Below, in pieces: positions 25,433-34,446 of a DNA stretch of 64,000 nt. The stretch spans positions 62,001 to 126,000 of the forward strand of contig JAVVEL010000003.1 of assembly GCA_032260385.1 (NCBI GenBank), given 5' to 3'. The DNA comes from UBA9300 sp032260385 (GTDB taxonomy: Bacteria > Bacteroidota > Bacteroidia > Bacteroidales > VadinHA17). The notes beneath the pieces were generated by a model. That model did not search any database. It saw nothing but the letters and a program-made list of their open reading frames with translations, and had not been told where the DNA came from. The position numbers and the translations under genes were made by a program. Position 1 is the first letter of the stretch. Every line of letters begins with the position of its first letter.

Positions 25433-27358
25433 ATGAAAAGGAAGCTGTTTTTTAGTGCCCTTGTCCTTCTGGCAGCCAATGTTTTCAGCCAGGACTATAT
25501 AATACTGAACCCTGTTATATGGACCGAGTCGGATGCCAATGATTCAGTTTATACCGTTAACGGCTACAGGCATGGTGTGAGTTTTTTCCCCCAGGTAAAG
25601 CATGATGACGTTGAATATGTAGCAGGGGACGAATTAAGCTTTGATAAGTTCCATTCAGTCGATGTCATAAACGAGTGGCTGCTAAGGTGGTCAAAGGAAT
25701 ATCCTGACCTCGTTGACCTTTACCAGATAGCCGAAAGTTATGAAGGAAGGCCAATATTACAGATGACCATTACAAATAAAAATAAGGGAAAACATAGCGA
25801 TAAACCTGCTGCTTTCTTTGAAGGCAACAGGCACAGTGGAGAGATAACCGGCTCTGAATCAGTCATGTGGCTTGCCCAGCACCTTTTGAGATCTTACGGT
25901 AAGGATGACGAAATAAGCAGGCTTATTGATAATTTTACTTTCTATCTCAGGCCGGTGAATAACCCTGACGGCCATAACCTTTACATGCATACAGCCCAGA
26001 GTAACCGCAGCACCGTGCGACCTACCGATAATGACTTCGACGGGCTTATAGATGAGGATTCACCGGATGATATAAATGGTGATGGCATTATCCTGTCGAT
26101 GAGATGGAAAGACGAAGAAAAGGGCAATATGATAGTTGATCCTGATGATCCGGGTGGCAGAATAATGAAGAGAGTCAGCCCCGGCGAAGGAGATTATATG
26201 GTCGGATCTGAGGGAATTGACAATGATGGTGACGGTCGCATTAATGAAGACGGTATAGGGGGACTTGACCTTCACAGGAACTATCCTGAAAACTGGAGAC
26301 CCGAGAGTAACATGGATGCCACGGGCAGGGGCTTTACCCAGAGGGGAGCCGGTGAATATCCCCTGAGTGAAACCGAAACACGCTCAGTTGTCACCTTCCT
26401 TCTTTCCCACCCCAACGTCTATATCGTTAACTCTATGGATACCAGGGTTCCCATGCACCTCCGGCCACCTTCAACATCTCCTTCAAATGAAAGAATGTAT
26501 GAGGAAGATCTTGAGTGGTATAAGCGATTTGATGATTTGGGTAAAAGTATTACAGGTTATGAAAGGGCAGGTGATGTGTACCAGGATTACGGAGGAGGAA
26601 ATCCCCTCTTTGGTCACGGCCCTGATTTCGGTTACTGGTACTATGGTTCAATATGGTACGGCGACGAGCTATGGAACGGGGCCAGGTTCAAGGACTACGA
26701 TGGTGATGATGACATTGATGAGCTTGATCTGCTGAGATGGGACGAAGAGGAAAATGATGGTGATGGCTTCATTGAATGGACTGAAGCCGTACATCCGGTA
26801 TATGGCAAGGTGGAAATAGGTGGTTTTCACCCGAAATTCTTTTCCCAGAATCCGCCTGCAAAACACCTTTTACCCTGGGCAAAGAACCAGGCTCTGTTTA
26901 ACCTGGAAATGGTGAAGCACCTTCCGATGCTGGAGTGGGACGATATCAGGGTTAAAAAGGAAAAATCATACAGGAAAGATTCAACAGATTACAGGATAAC
27001 TGTAAGCTACAGGAATACAGGCAAATTACCAACGGCACTTAAACAGGCACACCTGGTTAAAATAGTTAAGGAAGACCAAGTAACAATAAGTTTTGACAGG
27101 AAACTTGTTGGGGGAAAAGAGCCGGTGATGAAAATTATAAGTGAAGAAGGAAGCAGGGGAAGGAGCTATTATGGAAGGTTTGGGGGAGACCGGGTACAGT
27201 CATCCATCACTCTCGGTGCCGGGTATGCCCGGGGCGGAAGCACTAACAGCCGTGAGTTCACCATAAGGGTATATAAGGAAGGTGAAATTCCGGGTAAGGC
27301 AACTGTTTCATCCACCAGGGGAGGGATTCTGAAAGAAAAAGAATTTGTTGTAAGGTAA
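25433..27358 (+). CDS. Secreted M14 zinc carboxypeptidase with calcium-binding-type loops
   Basis: A 641-residue secreted protein with a signal peptide (cut near NVFSQD). The zinc motif HSGE (His134, Glu137), the NNPDGHNLY loop and the GLDLHRNYPENW segment mark an M14 metallocarboxypeptidase; Glu412 in GDELWNG is the likely general base. At the place where the third zinc ligand His is expected (a HT...LRP stretch in relatives), this protein reads SMDTRVPMHLRPP, with Asp336 aligned to the His. The catalytic domain is interrupted by several D-x-D-x-DG loops (around residues 199-209, 213-220, 263-273, 421-431 and 441-447) of the dockerin/thrombospondin type that bind calcium. The C-terminal 130 residues look like a beta-sandwich. 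Peptide specificity is unknown. Confidence 0.85.
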   Translation: MKRKLFFSALVLLAANVFSQDYIILNPVIWTESDANDSVYTVNGYRHGVSFFPQVKHDDVEYVAGDELSFDKFHSVDVINEWLLRWSKEYPDLVDLYQIAESYEGRPILQMTITNKNKGKHSDKPAAFFEGNRHSGEITGSESVMWLAQHLLRSYGKDDEISRLIDNFTFYLRPVNNPDGHNLYMHTAQSNRSTVRPTDNDFDGLIDEDSPDDINGDGIILSMRWKDEEKGNMIVDPDDPGGRIMKRVSPGEGDYMVGSEGIDNDGDGRINEDGIGGLDLHRNYPENWRPESNMDATGRGFTQRGAGEYPLSETETRSVVTFLLSHPNVYIVNSMDTRVPMHLRPPSTSPSNERMYEEDLEWYKRFDDLGKSITGYERAGDVYQDYGGGNPLFGHGPDFGYWYYGSIWYGDELWNGARFKDYDGDDDIDELDLLRWDEEENDGDGFIEWTEAVHPVYGKVEIGGFHPKFFSQNPPAKHLLPWAKNQALFNLEMVKHLPMLEWDDIRVKKEKSYRKDSTDYRITVSYRNTGKLPTALKQAHLVKIVKEDQVTISFDRKLVGGKEPVMKIISEEGSRGRSYYGRFGGDRVQSSITLGAGYARGGSTNSREFTIRVYKEGEIPGKATVSSTRGGILKEKEFVVR

Positions 27359-27390
27359 AATATAATTATCTGCCGCTAAAGCTTTCTTGG

Positions 27391-27503
27391 CCCGCGGCAG
27401 AGCTCAGGAACGGATCGTGTTTATCGGCCCGGCAGCAGAGGTGAGCAAGGGATCTTGTTTACCAGCCCGGCAGATGAGGTGATCAAGGGATCGGGTTTCC
27501 AAA
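27391..27503 (+). repeat. Three degenerate 37-38 bp tandem repeats
   Basis: Three units lie end to end at 27391-27427, 27428-27465 and 27466-27503. Each begins with CCCG, continues with GCAG and AGGT/AGCT, then CAAGGGATC (CGGATC in the first) and GTTT. Copies 2 and 3 are closest. They fill most of the gap between the M14 gene and the symporter and end 16 bases before the symporter ATG. A CTGCCGC (27370-27376) and GCGGCAG (27394-27400) pair could also form a hairpin at their left edge. Confidence 0.75.
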
Positions 27504-27519
27504 CCAGGGGAAATAAATT

Positions 27520-28743
27520 ATGCCAGGAACAGGAAAATACACCCTGACATTCTGGATATTCGGTGGTTTTGTACTGGGTATCATTGCGGGGTCAGCGTTT
27601 GGTGACAGAATCATACCTTTTGCAGAGCCACTGGCAAATATATTTCTCAGACTGCTGAAGATGGCTGTTATCCCCCTGGTTATTACGTCCATTATAAGTG
27701 CTGTTGCACAGGTGGGCTCGGCAAAGGGACTGGGACGTATAGGCTTGCGTACCCTGGTCTATTATCTTATGACAAGTATCCTGGCCATAACAACAGGACA
27801 GACACTGGTAAATATATTCAAACCAGGGGAAGGAGCAGAGATAGGACTGGAAGCCGACCCGGAAAGTATTGAAGCCATTGAACAGGGGCTGGGAAACATA
27901 TTGCTGAATATAATTCCCGAGAACCCCTTCCAGTCCATGGCAGAGGGCGATGTCTTGCCGCTTATATTTTTTTCTATCCTTTTCGGATTTTTCATTACCA
28001 GGTTAAAGCCACAGCAGCGTGATCTTCTAAAGGATGTTTTTGATGCAGCTTTTGAGGCTATGCTGAAAATGACCACCTTCATAATATGGTCGGCACCCTT
28101 TGGGGTGTTTGGAATAATTACAGAGATAGTGGCAGAGACAGGATTTGCATCCTTTAAGTCGCTCGGCTTCTATTTTCTTATTGTACTGGCAGGGCTGGCC
28201 ATTCATATGTTTATCACCCTGCCCCTCCTGTTGAGGACACTGGGGAAAATAAACCCCGTGAAGCATTACCGTGGGATGCTTCCAGCCCTTCTAACGGCTT
28301 TTACCACATGTTCAACGATTGTTACACTGCCACTAACCATGAAAGCCGTAACTGAAGAGTCGGGTGCATCAAAGAGGGCAGCCGGATTCGTCCTGCCTAT
28401 CGGGGCCACAATGAACATGGACGGTACCGCTCTTTACGAATGTGTGGCAACTATTTTTATTGCCCAGGTATATGGCTTTGATCTTAGCTTTACAGCGCAG
28501 CTCACGGTGGCAGTTACGGCCGTGCTGGCATCCATAGGTGCAGCAAGCATACCAATGAGCGGAATGGTTATGATGTCAATTATTCTCAGTGCCGTGGGCC
28601 TGCCCCTGGAGGGTGTGGCAATAATACTTGCAGTTGACAGGATACTTGATATGTTCAGGACAACAGCCAATGTTTTCAGTGACAGCTGCGGTGCGGTAAT
28701 AATATCAAGATTTGAATCTCTCAGTGATCAAAAAGCAAAATAA
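27520..28743 (+). CDS. Dicarboxylate/amino acid:cation symporter (DAACS family)
   Basis: A 407-residue inner-membrane transporter of the glutamate/aspartate/dicarboxylate:Na+ or H+ symporter family. The fold-defining parts are visible: the opening IIPFAEPLANIFLRLLKM, the serine/threonine-rich hairpin AFTTCSTIVTLPLTM, the ion-binding PIGATMNMDGTALYE, the second hairpin AASIPMSGMVMMS and the substrate-binding DRILDMFRTTANVFSDSCG. The first hairpin reads TTCSTIVTLP rather than the usual SSSAATLP. The terminal DRxxDMxRTxxNVxxD pattern with Arg favours acidic amino acids such as glutamate or aspartate. It lies between two secreted peptidase-like genes, which suggests uptake of released amino acids. 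Confidence 0.93.
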   Translation: MPGTGKYTLTFWIFGGFVLGIIAGSAFGDRIIPFAEPLANIFLRLLKMAVIPLVITSIISAVAQVGSAKGLGRIGLRTLVYYLMTSILAITTGQTLVNIFKPGEGAEIGLEADPESIEAIEQGLGNILLNIIPENPFQSMAEGDVLPLIFFSILFGFFITRLKPQQRDLLKDVFDAAFEAMLKMTTFIIWSAPFGVFGIITEIVAETGFASFKSLGFYFLIVLAGLAIHMFITLPLLLRTLGKINPVKHYRGMLPALLTAFTTCSTIVTLPLTMKAVTEESGASKRAAGFVLPIGATMNMDGTALYECVATIFIAQVYGFDLSFTAQLTVAVTAVLASIGAASIPMSGMVMMSIILSAVGLPLEGVAIILAVDRILDMFRTTANVFSDSCGAVIISRFESLSDQKAK

Positions 28744-28843
28744 TGTTAAATACTGTCAGCTAATATGCATTCTGATATTTTTTAAATAATTTAACAGCTT
28801 ATCAAGTAAGGGGAATCTTATATAATATTAAAAATTAACAGTT

Positions 28844-30376
28844 ATGAATGAAAAGAAATACTTTGTCAGGGAGATTCCGAGACGAAAATTCCTCGAATTA
28901 AGTATGAAGGGCGGAATTTTTATTGCGGCTACTCCGTCCCTCTTATCACAGCTTACTTCCTGCAAGCCACAGGGCTTATCGGCAAGGGGGCTCGATATTG
29001 ATAAGGCCAGCCTCGATAAGGTGATCGCAGAAGCCCTGAGCAGGGGAGGTGATTTTGCCGAGGTCTACCTTGAAAACCGCGCTTCCAGGAATATCGTCAT
29101 GGAAGAGTCGAAATTCAGGAGCGGCCTCTATGGTATAAGCCAGGGTGCCGGGGTAAGAGTAATATCCGGCAATAAGACCGGCTATGCCTATACAGATGAT
29201 ATCAATACTGAAAGTCTTCTCAGGGCTGCAAGGATTGCTTCCTATGTGGCCAGGGAAGGTGGATCGGTCACACCTGTCAATGTAAGCGAGACTTCCAGGG
29301 AAAGTTTTATTACGGTTGAAAGGCCACTTGAAGATGTCACAGACCAGAGAAGGATAGAAATAATGCATAGGGCCGACCAGGCAGCAATGGATTATGATGA
29401 TAGGATAAAGATGGCTATGATAGATTACTACGATGAAATACGTGCACGTGTCATAGCAAACAGTGAAGGCATATACCTGCGAGATGAACTGCCTCTGCTT
29501 TTCTTTATTGTACAGACAATGAGTGACGATGGAAAGGCAAGGCACCTGTCAAGGGAAAGGCTCAGCCGTCACAGCGGCTTCGAGATGTTCGACGAGGTAA
29601 GCCCCGAGGAGGTATCAAGGAGGGCAGCACGCGAAGCAATAGCCATGCTCGATGCCGAAGATGCTCCTGCAGGAATGATGGATGTGGTGATGCAGAACGG
29701 CTGGGGCGGAGTGCTTGTGCATGAAGCTGTGGGTCACCCCCTTGAAGCCGATAATATTGCAAAGGGTATAGGAGCATTTACCGGGAAAATAGGTCAGAAG
29801 GTGGCCAGTGATGTTTTTACCATGGTGGATGACGGAAGCATACCAGATGCCAGGGGAACTATAAATTTTGATGACGAGGGTACACAAAGCCGGAAAAATG
29901 TGCTTATAGAAAAAGGTGTGCTGAAAGGGTATATGACAGATATACTCAGCGCAAAACAGCTGAGTATGGAGAGAACCGGTAACGGCAGAAGGGAATCTTT
30001 TAAATATTTGCCGATACCAAGAATGACAAATACCTACATCGATAAGGGCGTTTCTGAACCGGCAGACATACTGTCATCAACGAAAAAGGGGATCTATGTT
30101 CAAAGCCTTAGCGGGGGAAGCGTTAACCCGGTTACCGGGGTGTTTAATTTCACATGCCGTGAAGCCTATCTGATCGAGAACGGTAAAAAGACAAAGCCCG
30201 TAAAAGGCGCAACACTTATTGGTTCATGTATGGATGTGATATCAAATATTGATGCAGTAGGCAATGATCTTGAATTCGGTCCGGGAATATGCGGCAAGGG
30301 CCAGTCGGCCGAAGTGGATGCCGGGCAGCCAACAGTAAGGATACGTGGTATCAATGTAGGAGGCTCAAAAGCCTGA
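28844..30376 (+). CDS. tldD: TldD-family metalloprotease with a Tat/lipoprotein signal
   Basis: A 510-residue protein of the TldD family with the metalloprotease motif HEAVGH (residues 293-298). In E. coli TldD pairs with TldE as a peptidase that unfolds and degrades small peptides. Unlike that cytoplasmic enzyme, this one starts with a twin-arginine-type leader, PRRKFLELS (Arg13-Arg14), a hydrophobic stretch and the lipobox LTSC with Cys40, so it is probably folded in the cytoplasm and exported as a lipoprotein. The rest (GAGVRVISGNKTGYAYTDD at the front, GGSVNPVTGVFNF near the end) is canonical. The partner TldE gene follows after 42 bases. Confidence 0.9.
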   Translation: MNEKKYFVREIPRRKFLELSMKGGIFIAATPSLLSQLTSCKPQGLSARGLDIDKASLDKVIAEALSRGGDFAEVYLENRASRNIVMEESKFRSGLYGISQGAGVRVISGNKTGYAYTDDINTESLLRAARIASYVAREGGSVTPVNVSETSRESFITVERPLEDVTDQRRIEIMHRADQAAMDYDDRIKMAMIDYYDEIRARVIANSEGIYLRDELPLLFFIVQTMSDDGKARHLSRERLSRHSGFEMFDEVSPEEVSRRAAREAIAMLDAEDAPAGMMDVVMQNGWGGVLVHEAVGHPLEADNIAKGIGAFTGKIGQKVASDVFTMVDDGSIPDARGTINFDDEGTQSRKNVLIEKGVLKGYMTDILSAKQLSMERTGNGRRESFKYLPIPRMTNTYIDKGVSEPADILSSTKKGIYVQSLSGGSVNPVTGVFNFTCREAYLIENGKKTKPVKGATLIGSCMDVISNIDAVGNDLEFGPGICGKGQSAEVDAGQPTVRIRGINVGGSKA

Positions 30377-30418
30377 AAAACAGTAGCAGTTTAAAATAAC
30401 GATTAAAAAGCCATAGAA

Positions 30419-31753
30419 ATGAATTATAAGGATCTAACAGAAAAACTGGTCAATAAATGCCTGAAATTTGGAGCCGATGATGCCGAAGTATACCTTCAGT
30501 CGACTAGGAACCTCAGTATTCGGGTACTGAATAATGAAATTGAAACTATAGAAGAAGCATCATCCCATGGGGTGGGATTCAGAGTCTTTGTCGACAATAA
30601 GATGGGCTTCAGCCATTGTAACGATTTCAGCAATAAGGCACTTGAAGCAACCATTAAAAGGGCCATAGCCTTTGCCAGGCTTACAAGCCCTGATGAAAGC
30701 AATGTACTTGCTGACGATAAGGGACTAACGAAAATAGAGGGTTTATTTGATCCTTCTATTGCCGCTGTTTCAATGGAAGAAAAAATAGATATGGCAATCG
30801 AGCTCGAGAAGCTGGCCATGAGCGATCACAGGATAAGCAAAAGCTCGGGCTCCGGCTTCAGTGAATCCGAAACAGAAGTCTTTATAGCCAATTCGAGGGG
30901 ACTGACAAAATCTTATAAATCGGGTGCCTGCAGTATTGGCGTGAGTGTGGTTGCGGAAAAAGGCGACCAGAAAAACACCGGGGGTGAAGCTTGTTCAAGG
31001 CGCCAGTTCAGCGACCTTAAAAAGCTGGCGGAAGTGGCTGCAAAAGCTGCTAAAAAGGCCTATGAGATGCTTGACCCCAGGATGATCAGCACCCAGAAGG
31101 CCCCGGTTATTTTTGATCCCGATGTGGGAAGGTCATTGCTGGGCGGCGTGATAGGCGCCCTGAACGGTGAAAGAGTGCTTCAGGGAGCCAGCTTTCTGAA
31201 AGACTCAATGAATGAAAAAGTTGCATCCGAACACCTTACCATAATTGATGACGGTACCAGGGAAAAAGGAATGGCCAGTGCCCCCTTTGACGGGGAAGGA
31301 GTGCCAACACAGAAAAACACACTCATTGAAAACGGTATTGTTAAATCATTTATCTATAATACCTCTGCTGCAAAAAGAGCAGGGACGGTAAGTACCGGTA
31401 ATGCATCACGAAGGGGATTTACCTCCCTGCCCGGTATAGGCACACACAATGTCTACCTTCTGCCCGGGAAGCATATAAGAAATGAAATTATAGCTTCAAC
31501 TGAAAAGGGTCTGCTGCTTAAAGGACTGACAGGCTATGGGATTAATCCTGTCAACGGTAACTTCAGCGGCGGCGCCAGCGGCTTCTGGATAGTGAATGGT
31601 AAAATAGCACACCCGGTAAAAGGACTGACAATAGCGGGCAGGGCATCGGATATCCTTAATGATATAGATATGATGGCTGCGGATATTGATATGAATGATA
31701 CTTTCGCCTCCCCAACCTTCAGGGTAAGAGAAATGCAGATCGGAGGGGAATAA
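30419..31753 (+). CDS. tldE: TldE/PmbA-family protein
   Basis: A 444-residue partner of TldD. It has the TldE/PmbA fold (SHGVGFRVFVDNKMGFSHCND at the front, PFDGEGVPTQKNTLIENG in the middle, LTGYGINPVNGNFSGGASG near the end) and, as expected for the family, no HExxxH motif; it stabilises or completes the active site of TldD. There is no signal peptide or lipobox at its start (MNYKDLTEKLVNKC), so as read it stays in the cytoplasm, unlike its partner. The following gene begins two bases after its stop. Confidence 0.92.
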   Translation: MNYKDLTEKLVNKCLKFGADDAEVYLQSTRNLSIRVLNNEIETIEEASSHGVGFRVFVDNKMGFSHCNDFSNKALEATIKRAIAFARLTSPDESNVLADDKGLTKIEGLFDPSIAAVSMEEKIDMAIELEKLAMSDHRISKSSGSGFSESETEVFIANSRGLTKSYKSGACSIGVSVVAEKGDQKNTGGEACSRRQFSDLKKLAEVAAKAAKKAYEMLDPRMISTQKAPVIFDPDVGRSLLGGVIGALNGERVLQGASFLKDSMNEKVASEHLTIIDDGTREKGMASAPFDGEGVPTQKNTLIENGIVKSFIYNTSAAKRAGTVSTGNASRRGFTSLPGIGTHNVYLLPGKHIRNEIIASTEKGLLLKGLTGYGINPVNGNFSGGASGFWIVNGKIAHPVKGLTIAGRASDILNDIDMMAADIDMNDTFASPTFRVREMQIGGE

Positions 31754-31755
31754 TT

Positions 31756-34446
31756 ATGAAAATGATTTTAAAAATCCTATTTTTTGCCTTGCTTTCTTTT
31801 TCATTTTCAAGCGCAGCAGGTCAGGACTGGAGGAGGGAAGCAGAGCCCCAGGGTTTTGATTTCAGGAACCTGGGCGCCTTCAGGATAAGTGCCTGGGTGG
31901 GTGAATTTGCAATACCCGTCAACCCGGGCGAGAAACATAAATATACCTGGTATGCTGCCGCACGCGCCGGCGGTGTATGGAAAACAGTAAACAACGGAAC
32001 CACCTTTGAATGCGTGTCGGACGATCTTGGAGTTAATGCGATAGGAGATGTTGAACTTGCTCCCTCTGATCCGGATATAGTATGGATAGGTACCGGGGAG
32101 GATTTCAATGCCCGTTCATCATACTATGGCAACGGTATCTGGAAATCTACAGACGGAGGCAATTCATGGAAGCATATGGGACTGGAAGATTCTCATCATA
32201 TTGCCGAGATAATAATTCATCCTGATAATCCTGATATTGTGTGGCTTGCCGTTATAGGGCACCTGTATTCTGAAAACGAGGAAAGAGGGGTTTTTAAAAC
32301 AACTGACGGTGGAATTACATGGTCAAAGGTCCTTTATATCGATGAAGCGACAGGCATAATTGACATTGCGATTAATTCAAAAAACCCGGATGTCCTCTAT
32401 GCCAGCGCCTATGAAAAGGTGAGGTTGCCATGGACCTTTGAACCCGGAGGGGAGAAAAGCAGGTTATACAAGACTGTTGACGGGGGCGATAAGTGGGAAA
32501 TGATTAGCGGTGGCGGCTTTCCCGGAGGTCCGCTTGGAAGGATCGGGATAGACGTCCAGCACAATAATCCTGATGTTGTCGTTGCAGTTGTGCAGAACCT
32601 TAACCCGAAGCCGGGAATCGATACTGATGTACCTGTTGAGTTTGATGAATTTACTGACAGATCATTTGACAATCTGATTGGCGGCGAATGCTACAGGTCG
32701 ATGGATGCCGGCAAGACATGGGAAAGACTGAATGACCCGGATAAAGTTGATGTAAGTGGTAAAGCTGCCTACAGTTTTAATAAAATATGTGTTGATCCAG
32801 ATGATCCCGATAAAATTTATATCATAGGCGATGGTATGCATGTAACTCTCGATGGGGGAAAAACATGGCCCCGCTCACGGGAGAGTGGTTTGTTCCATAC
32901 CAATTTTGGAGATAACAGGACCTTGTGGATAGATCCGGATGATGGCAGGCATATGTTCCTGGGATCTGACGGGGGAGTGTATGAAACATGGGATGGAGGG
33001 AAAAGTATGTTTCATTACTACAATATACCCCTTGGTGAAATCTACATGGTCGAAGTAGATGATGCAGAACCTTATAACATATATATAGGACTGCAGGATC
33101 ATGAAACATGGAAGGCACCATCGAATAGCTGGTCAGGTCAGATAAGCATCAAGGACTGGGTAATAACCGGGATGTGGGATGGTATGCACACCAAAGTGGA
33201 CCATGAAGATAACAGATGGCTGTATTTTACGACACAGTTTGGTTCGCATCACCGGGTTGACCAGGCCACGGGAGAAAGAACCGGCATTGCTCCGGTCCCT
33301 CCGGAAGGATCTGAAAGGTACCGCTATACATGGAATGCCCCCATAATGTTATCTCCTCACAATAGCAGGATCCTGTATGCCGGAGCACAAAAGCTGCTGC
33401 GATCACCTGACCGGGGTGCTTCGTGGGAGGAAATATCACCCGACCTCACTTCAAATGATAAGGTAAAAATAGCGGGAACGGGCCATGTAATGTACTGTAC
33501 CATTGTATCAATGGATGAATCACCCTTAAAACCGGGACTGATCTATGCCGGAACAGACGATGGTAAGGTACATATGACCATGAACCATGGTGCTGACTGG
33601 AAAGAACTTACCTCAAATGTTTTAAGGGCAGGGGTTCCAAAGGAAAGGTGGGTTTCAAGAATAATAGCCTCAAAACATGATGAAGCAAGAGCCTACCTAA
33701 GCCATACGGGTTACAGGAATGATGATTTCAATCCCTACGTTCTTAAGACTGGAGACTATGGTAATACATGGGAGGATATTTCATCCAACCTCCCGGATTT
33801 TCCGGTGAACGTTATCTTTGAAGATGCGAGGAACCCCGATCTTCTCTTCCTGGGGAATGACATCGGTGTATACTATACCCTTGACGGAGGAAAGGAATGG
33901 ACAAAACTGGATGCCGGCATACCCCCGGTGGTAGTGAGAGACTTGCTTGTTCATCCACGTGAGAATGATCTTTTGGTTGGGACTTACGGTCGTGCCGCAT
34001 GGCTGGGAGACATAAGCCCCCTGCAGCAGATGACCGCGGACGTGGCTGAAAGCGATTTCCACCTCTTCGATATAGAAGCAAAACCTCAGCTTAATTATTC
34101 ACAGCAGGCTCACTGGGGTAATTACCACATGACAGGAAGCAACCATCTGCGTACTCCGAACGAGCCAAACGGACTGGAAATATGGTTCTGGTTTAAAAAT
34201 GACGGGTGGGGCACAGCCCGTTTGACGATTGCCGACATTGATGGCAGGGAGGTATACAGCCGTGATATACCGGTGAACAGGGATATCAGGAAGGTGTACT
34301 GGAACACTTACAGTGCCGGTCCCGGAACCTATACGGTATCGTTAAGCTACATGGGAGAAACAATTAGTAAAAAGGGTATTGTTGAAGAAAGATGCTTGTG
34401 GCCGGTACTCAATTATAATGATGAACCAGGGAAAGATGAATCTTAG
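31756..34446 (+). CDS. Secreted beta-propeller protein with BNR/Asp-box repeats (VPS10/sortilin-like)
   Basis: An 896-residue secreted protein with a signal peptide ending near SAAGQDW. The body (residues about 35-760) is built of Asp-box (BNR) repeats of the form SxDGGxTW: KSTDGGNSW, KTTDGGITW, KTVDGGDKW, RSMDAGKTW, TLDGGKTW, RSPDRGASW, and TLDGGKEW. This gives one or two beta-propellers, as in sortilin-type or exo-sialidase-like proteins. The last 130 residues are a beta-sandwich-like tail, ending near WNTYSAGPGTYTVSL, as in the Bacteroidetes proteins annotated as glycosyl hydrolases without proof. I see no catalytic signature. It is tightly linked to tldE (two bases). Its 3' end overlaps the convergent epimerase gene by four bases. 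Confidence 0.85.
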   Translation: MKMILKILFFALLSFSFSSAAGQDWRREAEPQGFDFRNLGAFRISAWVGEFAIPVNPGEKHKYTWYAAARAGGVWKTVNNGTTFECVSDDLGVNAIGDVELAPSDPDIVWIGTGEDFNARSSYYGNGIWKSTDGGNSWKHMGLEDSHHIAEIIIHPDNPDIVWLAVIGHLYSENEERGVFKTTDGGITWSKVLYIDEATGIIDIAINSKNPDVLYASAYEKVRLPWTFEPGGEKSRLYKTVDGGDKWEMISGGGFPGGPLGRIGIDVQHNNPDVVVAVVQNLNPKPGIDTDVPVEFDEFTDRSFDNLIGGECYRSMDAGKTWERLNDPDKVDVSGKAAYSFNKICVDPDDPDKIYIIGDGMHVTLDGGKTWPRSRESGLFHTNFGDNRTLWIDPDDGRHMFLGSDGGVYETWDGGKSMFHYYNIPLGEIYMVEVDDAEPYNIYIGLQDHETWKAPSNSWSGQISIKDWVITGMWDGMHTKVDHEDNRWLYFTTQFGSHHRVDQATGERTGIAPVPPEGSERYRYTWNAPIMLSPHNSRILYAGAQKLLRSPDRGASWEEISPDLTSNDKVKIAGTGHVMYCTIVSMDESPLKPGLIYAGTDDGKVHMTMNHGADWKELTSNVLRAGVPKERWVSRIIASKHDEARAYLSHTGYRNDDFNPYVLKTGDYGNTWEDISSNLPDFPVNVIFEDARNPDLLFLGNDIGVYYTLDGGKEWTKLDAGIPPVVVRDLLVHPRENDLLVGTYGRAAWLGDISPLQQMTADVAESDFHLFDIEAKPQLNYSQQAHWGNYHMTGSNHLRTPNEPNGLEIWFWFKNDGWGTARLTIADIDGREVYSRDIPVNRDIRKVYWNTYSAGPGTYTVSLSYMGETISKKGIVEERCLWPVLNYNDEPGKDES

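Noticed and set aside
30419..31753. TldE as an inactivated protease
   Set aside because: Lack of HExxxH is normal for TldE/PmbA; this is not a decayed gene.
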